Shown here in pieces: positions 56,592 to 64,000 of a stretch of DNA of 64,000 bases. This DNA is from Phymatolithon calcareum (lineage: Eukaryota; Rhodophyta; Florideophyceae; Hapalidiales), in the NCBI GenBank assembly GCA_977006965.1, contig OZ345381.1:1984001-2048000 (forward strand), written 5' to 3'. The notes beneath the pieces were generated by a model, which worked only from the letters and a program-made list of their open reading frames with translations, did no database searches and was not told the origin of the DNA. Each line of letters begins with the position of its first letter. Position 1 is the first letter of the stretch. A program made the position numbers and the translations under genes.

Positions 56592-57938
56592 TCACAATTT
56601 AAGAACAAAGAGTACAGATTTCTCAATCAGGGCACGAACACCATCCAAAGATAAGCCCGATGAATCAGCAGCAGCTCCGATATTTCCATTGTCCACGATA
56701 TGCTTCAGAAATGCGTGTTCCTCATCCTTCAGCATCACAGGCGCATAGTCTCTGTCCAGAAGCACATTCGAAGGCCAGCCAGTGACACATGCAGAAAGTT
56801 GCGCAGTCGCCGAAGCAAGTTTTTCATCATTCGACCAGTCTGTTCTTTCAAACGGTGGCTTGGCGAGGAAAAACTCAAAGTGCGTCACGCTCTCCGGATC
56901 AAGTAGCTCAATCAACTGGTATTGCTCTCGAATCGGCAGTGCGTGCGCCAGATCTAACAATTCGTGATTCCCCTTAAATAGACGCTCCAAATTGAACGCA
57001 CTCGGATTCGAGAAGCCCAGAAACTCCAGTCCAGATTGATCAATCAGTTCAAAGAGCGATTCGATGTCATAGGCCACTTCCTGTGGATGCAGATACATGT
57101 CAGCAAAGGTGGCGTCTTTCTTATTCTCCTGTTCCCACCGATCACGCTCACGCGTCTTCAGACGGTTACCATCCGGCAATGTCGCGAAAATGCTCCTCCC
57201 TAACCGAACTCCATCCTCAAATTTTGTATGCTCGCTGCCGCGCAGAAGCCGGATTGCGCGTTGCATGAGCGATATTTCCCATCTTCCATGCTTTGCGTAA
57301 ACGAAGATGTGGACAAGACCGCCGGGGGCAAGCTTGTCCGCGAGGGCGCGCAGAGCGCGTGGGGGATCTGGCGTGTGATGGATGACACCAACCGAATTGA
57401 TATAATCGAACTCACCGGGGATGTCAGCAATGTCAAAGATGCTCTTGTGAATAAACTCAACGCGCGATGATGCGTTTCCAACACTCCTTTGCAAACGCTC
57501 CTTCGCCACACTGAGCGCTTCGTTTGAGAGGTCGATTGCCACCACCCGGGACTCAGGATTGAGATGGGCGAGATAAGATGTACTCTCCCCTGTCCCGCAG
57601 CCGGCGTCCAAAATTCGCGGAGCAGAAGTAATAGGAGCTCTCCCGGCGCAAAATGCATGTACTGTGGGAAAGTGCCAGCGCCAATTGTAGCCCAGGGGTG
57701 CCTCGTCGAGAAGTGTCTCCGGTGGAAAAGGGTAGGTGTCATAGAGACGCTCGACGGCGGATGAGATTTGGATATTGGGTTCATTCTCCGCACGCGCGGC
57801 CATTCGCGGGCCGCGCCGTTGACATTTTGCAGATTGGGACCGCGTCGGCAGCACGCCGGTGGCAGCAGCAAATGCCGGCAAAGACACTGCAGATTCCCTT
57901 GTGGTTGAGCACTGCACACCAGTATCGCCTGGAACCAT
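56592..57938 (-). CDS. Class I SAM methyltransferase, cyanobacterial type, probably plastid-targeted
   Basis: S-adenosylmethionine-dependent methyltransferase; the substrate is unknown. From ATG 57,938 it has 448 residues. The first 50 or so are rich in Ser, Thr, Ala and Arg with few acidic residues (ending GPRMAARAENEP), like a chloroplast transit peptide. Mature sequence starts around VERLYDTYPFPPETLLDE and YNWRWHFP, which I associate with a cyanobacterial methyltransferase family. Motif I is DAGCGTGES (Asp111), motif II VVAIDLSNEAL, motif IV GVIHHTPDPPRAL, then LAPGGLVHIFVYAKHG. A C-terminal domain of about 200 residues follows. Divergently arranged with the gene at 58,151, about 210 bp between starts. 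Plastid location is inference. Confidence 0.82.
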   Translation of the reverse strand: MVPGDTGVQCSTTRESAVSLPAFAAATGVLPTRSQSAKCQRRGPRMAARAENEPNIQISSAVERLYDTYPFPPETLLDEAPLGYNWRWHFPTVHAFCAGRAPITSAPRILDAGCGTGESTSYLAHLNPESRVVAIDLSNEALSVAKERLQRSVGNASSRVEFIHKSIFDIADIPGEFDYINSVGVIHHTPDPPRALRALADKLAPGGLVHIFVYAKHGRWEISLMQRAIRLLRGSEHTKFEDGVRLGRSIFATLPDGNRLKTRERDRWEQENKKDATFADMYLHPQEVAYDIESLFELIDQSGLEFLGFSNPSAFNLERLFKGNHELLDLAHALPIREQYQLIELLDPESVTHFEFFLAKPPFERTDWSNDEKLASATAQLSACVTGWPSNVLLDRDYAPVMLKDEEHAFLKHIVDNGNIGAAADSSGLSLDGVRALIEKSVLFVLKL

Positions 57939-58150
57939 CGTCGTCACTGTGCTTCAGCCCACCTGAAGCAAATGGAGTAATTTTCAAACGATATAATACT
58001 GTACCGCTCGACGTCAAGATATAACTCACTGGAGATTGGGGGTGCAGCTCAAGATGGACTCGATCTCGATGCCGTATGCTGCATCCAGGTGCACGTGCTC
58101 TATTGGCTGATCCTTCCATTAAAAATTATTGAAGCTTGTCGAATTACTGT

Positions 58151-58819
58151 ATGATACTGTACATTTTTCCGCACTCCTATCACGAGTCCACGGAGACGGA
58201 GACAACCTCTTTTCGCAGACCAGCCCAACGTAGTTCGAAAACGCAGAAGCGTTACTCAACGATGCTTCCGGGAACCAGCACTGGTACTGGAACGGCACTT
58301 CTTCTTCTCGGGGGAGCCATTTTCCTGAAGCCGAGAGATGTGCTGATGCTATCCCGCGCAGCGGGACGGGTATGTGGTTCAGCTATTGTCACTCTGCGTG
58401 GAGTTCGAAAAGCCTTCGCCGAAACAATGGCTACTGAAGGTCCTGCAGGCGAATTGAAGGACATGCGAGATAGTGTTTTCAGCTCGTTCAAGCAAATCGA
58501 GGATATTACACGCACCGTTTCCAAAGAGGTAGCTGAAGCGTCCCCGGTGGCAAGTTTTCGAGCGGCCACCACATTCACACGGAAAAGAAATTCCATGCCT
58601 CCTGCGCCTGCGAAAGACGCCCCGATGCCGTCTCCTTCACAATTTTCTCCACATCTGGCGAAAAGCAGGCCGCCTGTTGGACTTTCTTCCCTTTCTAATG
58701 CTGGTCCAGAGTCTTCAGGGGCCGCGATTATTACCCGAGTGATAGAGGAAGGAGCATTTGCCAAACAACATGCCCGCATTTTGGGGACTTCTGTTGATCC
58801 GCAACCACGGAAAGTGTAG
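58151..58819 (+). CDS. Single-pass membrane protein resembling TatA/TatB
   Basis: 222 residues from ATG 58,151 (alternative ATG 58,262 gives 185). The first 38 residues are basic (FRRPAQRSSKTQKRYSTM), like a mitochondrial presequence. Next comes one hydrophobic helix (GTALLLLGGAIFL), a hinge KPRD, an amphipathic helix (VLMLSRAAGRVCGSAIVTLRGVRKAFAE) and a charged helix, then a disordered Pro/Ser tail. Membrane helix, KP hinge and amphipathic helix are the layout of TatA/TatB twin-arginine translocase subunits (compare FGPKKLPEL-x-R-x-LG). Sequence similarity is weak and function is inference. Shares a divergent promoter region with the methyltransferase. Confidence 0.6.
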   Translation: MILYIFPHSYHESTETETTSFRRPAQRSSKTQKRYSTMLPGTSTGTGTALLLLGGAIFLKPRDVLMLSRAAGRVCGSAIVTLRGVRKAFAETMATEGPAGELKDMRDSVFSSFKQIEDITRTVSKEVAEASPVASFRAATTFTRKRNSMPPAPAKDAPMPSPSQFSPHLAKSRPPVGLSSLSNAGPESSGAAIITRVIEEGAFAKQHARILGTSVDPQPRKV

Positions 58820-59163
58820 GGGTCGGCATGCGTCGTGTTGTGGACTTTTCATCAACGTTGCACAGCGAGTAGTACGCACATGTTGCAATATACTTCCTTG
58901 CTCGAGCTCAATTGCCAATGCATAGTCTGTGCTCCCTCCACAGCATTTCATCAGTGTATCGCGCCGTGCAGAAGTGCTAAGGGGTAGTAGTGGCAACCAT
59001 TGCTATCTCAATCTTAAGATTTGGTGCAACCTTACAGAGGTTTACCTAGAATGGTCCATTCAATGAATTGTGAACATCACCACGGCCAGGCTTTCTTCAC
59101 TTTATTCCTTTAATTGAGAAAATTATACTGCTTATTCGTCGAAGTACAGAGTTTAAGTTGCAC
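58820..59163. other. Convergent intergenic spacer
   Basis: 3' ends of the TatA-like gene and the BRWD gene face each other here. No other feature seen. Confidence 0.6.
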
Positions 59164-62100
59164 TCAACGATGTCCAGTTTCTGTCGACTCGCCCATAGCG
59201 GCTCCAGATGGACCATTTTCTCCACCGCAACTCATTGTCGATTCCGCTGCAGCTATGGAGATGGAAGAGTGCTCCTGATATAAAACAGGCGTCGAGGAGG
59301 CCACGTTGGTCGCACTGTTGATTACATTGTTAACTCCGTTACTGGGTCCGCCTACCACGGAGCGAGATGGTGGCGTTGGGGAATGCGCAGATTGCTGCGG
59401 CCAATTCGGAATGCGACTTTCGGATGTCGATCCTTGTCCAGTAAAACCTCCACCTGCAGCTTCCATACTGCCACCACAGCTCTGAGTTCCTCCATCCGGC
59501 ATGGCGCTTGATCGCAGCTGCCGCCCCGCCCCGTAATTCGTGTACATCGCATTAGAACCAACCGTAGATATGCCAGCGGCGTCATTATTCACCAGGACTG
59601 CCGGTCCCATAAGAGTAGATAAACTGTTGCTAGTCACAATAGGAGTCCGGGATGGCACAAAATTCACTCGAGTGGAGAAATTGTTTGCTCCATGCGAAAA
59701 AGTGCTCCGGGCAGCAGTGCGAGGTGCAATTGGAACTTGAGCGGGAGGCATCATTCTCTGTGAAGAATGCACTAGCGCTGACGGCTGCGTTGTTAATGTT
59801 TGCGTTGACGCAACTTGACCGCCAGGTACACTTGTATGCGGAGGGAACACCGGCATCGAAGCGGATCCCAGTGCTCGAGATCGATGTACGGGAGATGTAT
59901 TCAAACGGCCGTTGTGAGCTATGCGACCGGATGGTCTATGCGAGCGTGTGTTTCCCCGTAAATTGGGCGCACTAGGAGTATACATTGGAGGAACGACAGG
60001 AGGTAGGGCACTGATGCCAGCATGACTTGCTGCACCCGCCATCATCGCTTGCAAAACATTTCCGCTACGCAAATGTTGGACGCCTCGACTTCCGAGGTGG
60101 GCAGGAGAAGAGCCTGCCATGACATCAAGTGAACCCTGAGTACCTCCTGGAGAAATAAAGCCAACGGATGGCAACCTCGGAGCCAACGGAACATACGCGC
60201 TTCGAAGCGGCACATTGCCCATCCCCAGGGCTCCCTGAACGTACCCATCATTGGAGTACGCACGAGCTTTCGGATCACGCGGAAGGGATGAGGAGCCGGT
60301 AACCACTGCAGCAGGAAACGCTCCCCTAGACAGCTTCTGTCTCGTCCTTTCACCCACGTTCAATAGATAAGAATAAACTTTGTGGGCAATGTTAGCTGCG
60401 TCCGAGTCACGCCCATTGAAATTAACTGCATTCGTCCATAAAAGTTCAATGTCGTCGACAAACGCAAAGAAATGTCTGTAGAAACCAGTGCACAGCCTCG
60501 TTAAGACCACGTCAAGGTTGATTGGACAGGCAATTCGTCTGCAGTATTCCGGAGAATTGCACAAAGTTCCGACAGTCTGCAACCAGGACATGTTGGTCTT
60601 GCACGTGGGATCGTTACTTCGAATGTTCTCTACTTCCCTTGCAATGGCGATGAACAAACCCGGCTCCACCCGCGATATTCCAGATGGACCCAAATATCGC
60701 TTTGGGGCTGGCGTTTGAACGTAAGCATTCTGCGGAATAGAGACTGGCTCCAGCTCCCATGGTGATACTTTGTCCAATGCCCCCTTATCTGGATCTTCTT
60801 CATTATCGTATTCCACTTCCACTGAATTCCAACCCATTGCGGAGTTCCCAGTGTTAACTTTGCGCACAACTCCAGTGTAGTACTGCCACACACGCTTCTC
60901 GTTCACGAAAAGCATTCGAAATTTGTCATTGGGCTTCCAATTACAAGCTAGAGAAGCTTCAACGCGTGATCCCAGCACCAAATACTCGGGAACATCATCG
61001 ACAGGGTAGTACGGCAAAGAAACCTCAGCAGGGAGCCCTTTTGGCCAGTTGCCAGACTGCTCTTGACGCAATGTGAGCATGGCAACAGTCCGACCAGCGG
61101 GGCATTTTGTGATTTTCTTCGCCTTGGACGAGGACTGGCCAGTCTTTTTCCTGTCTTTCTCCTTCACATGATCAAAACCACGTGGAAACTCGTACGATAC
61201 TGACAAGATAGAAAACCGTAGCGGTCCAACGGATTCACCTAGTTTCGATCCATCTAGCCTAGGCTTTTCTCTTGAGCTTGCGCTGTGCTTCGCAACCTCA
61301 AGAGGATTAACGCCATGGGTTTTCGAGTGAGCAATAGCTTGAGCATGCCCTTGAGGAAAGAAATACACGACATCGCCACGCTGAGGAATATAGTTATAAC
61401 TTCCTGATGTTGCACGGAGCCACTCCGATGCCAAAAGTGGATTAGAATCCTCGCAGTGAGCGAAAGTTTCAAAATCGTCGGCTAGTGCACCACTTCCTGA
61501 CTTGAATTCTCCCTGATTGGTCTTCCTCCGTTTCGATTGCTTTTGAGAGCGCTGCCTTCTGCGACTGATGCGTACAGACCCTTCAGAATCATCACTATCA
61601 GCGCATTCATCTGGAGGCGCAGTAGAGACTGCACAATTGCCAATATCTGCGCGCTTCCGACAATGGACTGGGCACAGTGCCTGGCTTCTAGTTTTTCGGT
61701 GATTGGCTTTCCCTGGTTTCTTGAAAGAAGAACGATTCCGTTTTCCACGCCGTGCACTGTCTTGCGGAGGCTGACGTTCGTCGAGTTCAGGGCTGCGGGA
61801 TCTACTGGGATCCGTTTTCGAATTGAGCTCTTCAACTTCTTGCCGAGAAAACGCCTCAAGATCAAAGTCGGAATCCGAGTCATGTTTTTTCTGCACTCCC
61901 GATCGGGTCCCTGACTTGATACGAGAACTTCTTCTCGTGAACAAGGCACCCACGCTAGTTCCTGGTGTTGCAACGTTGACTGCCCCACCCTCAAAGTTCT
62001 TTGCCATTTCAATATCCCGTGCAGCAGATTGAACGGACCATCTCATGACGATATCCCCGCCTTGATTGCCAGCTTTCATACGGTCCTTGTTAGTGAAAGA

Positions 62101-63999
62101 GTCACGGGACGTTTGCGGGGGCTCGATATGGTGTGTTCTTTGCATTTCCATGTCCTCTGATTTTGCCAGTGACATGGGATCACCTTCCTCCCTTCTTTCA
62201 CTAGTAAAAGATCTGTTCAAAGGGGACGGGCGAACATCTTGCTCGTGTGAAGGCCTGCACTGAGATGCCTTGTCAACTGAAGCGGTTCTCCGTGCCCTAA
62301 CATGTGCTCGTGTTGCATGAATAGTCATGCGCGGCAGAGACGAACCAGAGCTGCGCGTATTCCGAACTTGATCCAAAGAAGGGCTGCTTGGAGCTTGCTG
62401 ACTTGGCCGGGACCTTTTCGAGCTGTGCTGCTTCTTGACAAGGACAAGTTCGGAGCTAGTATCGCTATCTCCATCATCACTGTCGATATGAAAGCTAGCG
62501 TCTTCATCGGAGCTGCCACTATCTCCATCTGATTGCCTTTCATTGTTAACGTTTGCGTTTCCAGTACGAGCTTGCATGCATGTACACACCAGCTTTTTCC
62601 CCGCCTTGCTTTTAACGGGATTTCTCCCACGCATAACTCTTCTTCTGCGAGCATCCTTATATCGTTGTTTTTCCGGGCGGTGATGGCGGGGACTATATTC
62701 GCCTTCGTCATCCGTCGCAGCAGAACCCTCCTCGGAAGAACCAGATTCAGGGTCAGCGACCTCAGCGCTGTAGTCGCCGTCACTATCTCGATCTGAGTCA
62801 GAAACGACGAAGTCGCGCATAGACTGTGCTGCTGGATTGATATCTCTTTCCAGCTCGGCTTTCTGGCGCTCGCGCCATTGTCGACGTCGTGCTTCCCTTG
62901 CTGCTCGTAGAAGACGACGCTCTTCTTTTTGTTGATCTTTACGAAACTCCTCAGCCCGAGAGATCAGCGCGTCACGCTTACATCTGGATTCACGATCATC
63001 GCTCGCAGCACCACCGCTTCCACCGGTATCGCTAGCACCAAGCAAGTGTCTGAAAAAACACTGAGAGTCTATCTGTAATTCCGGTGGATGCCGCCTAATC
63101 TGGCTGTCACATAAATCTCCCTTGGGCACCAGATGCAGCAAAGTACCATTATCCTCACTGATAGCCCGTTGAAGTGCGTCTTTCCGATAAGGCACAAAAT
63201 CGTTGGAGAAAAACTGCTCCTCTGGCGCCAGAGCCATACTTTCTCCAGAATCAACACCAAAAATTGTCACAGCCCCTGACGTATCAGTGACAGAAAATGA
63301 AAATCCATCCGGAGAGAACTTGCCATTCATTATGCTTGGGTCGAATCCATTCGAAACTGTAGCGGCTGGGTTTCGAGTAAGTCCCGGTTTTGCCACAGAA
63401 AATCGACGGAGTTCAACTCCCTTCTCAATGTCCCAGAGCACACACCGTCCATCGTAACCCGCCGTTAGAACGATCCTTTTGTCCAATGGATTAGCATCAA
63501 TGACATAAACGGCGCGATCATGCGCTTGGAGAACATGGTGGAGTTCGCCAGTTTCAGAGCTCCAGACCCTGATCTTTGAATCGGACGATGCTGACACAAT
63601 GTAGTCATCGTGAAGGGACCACATCACTGCGTCTACGGATGTAGGGTACCGACCGCGATGAACTCGTGGTGTGATACTTGTGGACGGCGCACCGCTTGCG
63701 CCTACGCTCAAGCTACTTCGAACATCTTGATTTCGAGGTCTGCAGTCAAGAAGAATACTCTTCCAAGTGCCCATCCCTGAATTTGCGTCGAGGCGGCGTT
63801 TTTGCGGAAGACGAGCACACACACGGCGCCAAACTCTAGCTGTTCCGTCACGCGCAGCTGTACAAATGCGGTCACTTTGGCGAGCGAAGATCACCTGGTA
63901 TATACTGTCTGAATGGCCACGGAGAGAGGTAAGAAACTGAACGGCGGGCAATGACGCCACTTCTTCTCCCTTATCGACAGAAAAAACATGCGCCATGCA
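59164..63999 (-). CDS. BRWD/PHIP-type bromodomain and WD-repeat protein (5' end missing)
   Basis: Chromatin-binding protein of the BRWD1-3/PHIP family, nuclear. The visible 1,610 residues start inside the WD40 propeller (GHSDSIYQVIF to RDGTARVWRR; SSDSKIRVWSSETGE; AGYDGRCVLWDIEKG; SGAVTIFGVDSGE, to about residue 255). A long Ser/Asp/Arg/Lys-rich linker with acidic patches and basic clusters follows, then the family-typical module after it (YNYIPQRGDVVYFFPQGHAQAI) and a bromodomain at about 1,100-1,220 (NLDVVLTRLCTGFYRHFFAFVDDIELLWTNA is interrupted only by normal loops; NFNGRDSDAANIAHKV ends it). The C-terminus is Ser/Pro/Gly-rich. An ATG lies at 63,996, but the frame is open to the window edge and the propeller lacks its first blades, so the gene continues. 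No introns in 4.8 kb. Confidence 0.9.
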   Translation of the reverse strand, partial: CMAHVFSVDKGEEVASLPAVQFLTSLRGHSDSIYQVIFARQSDRICTAARDGTARVWRRVCARLPQKRRLDANSGMGTWKSILLDCRPRNQDVRSSLSVGASGAPSTSITPRVHRGRYPTSVDAVMWSLHDDYIVSASSDSKIRVWSSETGELHHVLQAHDRAVYVIDANPLDKRIVLTAGYDGRCVLWDIEKGVELRRFSVAKPGLTRNPAATVSNGFDPSIMNGKFSPDGFSFSVTDTSGAVTIFGVDSGESMALAPEEQFFSNDFVPYRKDALQRAISEDNGTLLHLVPKGDLCDSQIRRHPPELQIDSQCFFRHLLGASDTGGSGGAASDDRESRCKRDALISRAEEFRKDQQKEERRLLRAAREARRRQWRERQKAELERDINPAAQSMRDFVVSDSDRDSDGDYSAEVADPESGSSEEGSAATDDEGEYSPRHHRPEKQRYKDARRRRVMRGRNPVKSKAGKKLVCTCMQARTGNANVNNERQSDGDSGSSDEDASFHIDSDDGDSDTSSELVLVKKQHSSKRSRPSQQAPSSPSLDQVRNTRSSGSSLPRMTIHATRAHVRARRTASVDKASQCRPSHEQDVRPSPLNRSFTSERREEGDPMSLAKSEDMEMQRTHHIEPPQTSRDSFTNKDRMKAGNQGGDIVMRWSVQSAARDIEMAKNFEGGAVNVATPGTSVGALFTRRSSRIKSGTRSGVQKKHDSDSDFDLEAFSRQEVEELNSKTDPSRSRSPELDERQPPQDSARRGKRNRSSFKKPGKANHRKTRSQALCPVHCRKRADIGNCAVSTAPPDECADSDDSEGSVRISRRRQRSQKQSKRRKTNQGEFKSGSGALADDFETFAHCEDSNPLLASEWLRATSGSYNYIPQRGDVVYFFPQGHAQAIAHSKTHGVNPLEVAKHSASSREKPRLDGSKLGESVGPLRFSILSVSYEFPRGFDHVKEKDRKKTGQSSSKAKKITKCPAGRTVAMLTLRQEQSGNWPKGLPAEVSLPYYPVDDVPEYLVLGSRVEASLACNWKPNDKFRMLFVNEKRVWQYYTGVVRKVNTGNSAMGWNSVEVEYDNEEDPDKGALDKVSPWELEPVSIPQNAYVQTPAPKRYLGPSGISRVEPGLFIAIAREVENIRSNDPTCKTNMSWLQTVGTLCNSPEYCRRIACPINLDVVLTRLCTGFYRHFFAFVDDIELLWTNAVNFNGRDSDAANIAHKVYSYLLNVGERTRQKLSRGAFPAAVVTGSSSLPRDPKARAYSNDGYVQGALGMGNVPLRSAYVPLAPRLPSVGFISPGGTQGSLDVMAGSSPAHLGSRGVQHLRSGNVLQAMMAGAASHAGISALPPVVPPMYTPSAPNLRGNTRSHRPSGRIAHNGRLNTSPVHRSRALGSASMPVFPPHTSVPGGQVASTQTLTTQPSALVHSSQRMMPPAQVPIAPRTAARSTFSHGANNFSTRVNFVPSRTPIVTSNSLSTLMGPAVLVNNDAAGISTVGSNAMYTNYGAGRQLRSSAMPDGGTQSCGGSMEAAGGGFTGQGSTSESRIPNWPQQSAHSPTPPSRSVVGGPSNGVNNVINSATNVASSTPVLYQEHSSISIAAAESTMSCGGENGPSGAAMGESTETGHR

Positions 64000-64000
64000 G

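Noticed and set aside
2893-63999. TAG read as an amino acid in this organism
   Set aside because: LPMO copy 1 ends LRLNN-TAG exactly where its paralogue ends LTLNN-TAA, and the TatA-like gene also ends in TAG, so TAG works as a stop; the in-frame TAG codons are confined to transposon relics.
1-64000. CRISPR array or bacterial operon
   Set aside because: No regular repeat-spacer pattern, and all recognisable genes are eukaryotic; the hairpin array at 42.2 kb has non-identical stems.

Overview
This is nuclear DNA of an intron-poor eukaryote, most likely a red alga (moderate-to-low confidence). It carries a BRWD/PHIP-type bromodomain protein, an OTUD5-like deubiquitinase, two family AA15 copper oxidases and a methyltransferase of cyanobacterial type with a transit-peptide-like leader. 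Reading frames of 1.3-4.8 kb run without introns, and there is a dense load of eukaryotic transposons. Nothing looks prokaryotic: no operons, no CRISPR, no ribosomal RNA and no functional tRNA gene.

Layout. (1) 1-13.4 kb: two inverted paralogous secreted AA15 lytic polysaccharide monooxygenases (2,893-4,257 + and 11,882-13,282 -), two copies of a tRNA-derived SINE with perfect target duplications (one split by a hAT-like MITE), and a LINE-type 3' fragment. (2) 13.4-25 kb: no intact gene; short palindromes, a purine-rich minisatellite, a small Mutator-like element (21,665-22,992) and another LINE 3' end. (3) 25.2-26.7 kb: an intact mannitol 2-dehydrogenase-family gene. (4) 27.2-27.7 kb: a decayed Fanzor (TnpB-like) fragment. 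(5) 28,454-34,751: a complete Ty1/copia retrotransposon (minus strand) with 738-bp LTRs about 99.5% identical and a 5-bp target duplication, but with broken reading frames. (6) 34.8-42.7 kb: an inverted-repeat-bounded segment, a 1.36-kb imperfect palindrome and a cluster of eight consecutive small hairpins. (7) 43-51.8 kb: a decayed DNA transposon with a Tnp2/KDZ-like transposase and companion ORFs. (8) 54.9-64 kb: a compact gene block holding the OTU protease (+), methyltransferase (-), a TatA-like membrane protein (+) and BRWD/PHIP (-, running off the right edge).

The host genes do not form one pathway. The LPMOs are extracellular cell-wall or polysaccharide oxidases, the mannitol dehydrogenase belongs to polyol metabolism, and the right-hand block is housekeeping (ubiquitin, plastid methylation, chromatin). 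The more unusual signals are the Fanzor relic, the copia element whose Gag start codon lies inside its half-tRNA primer site, the bias to TAG among stop codons inside transposon genes, and the abundance of near-perfect short palindromes in non-genic DNA.
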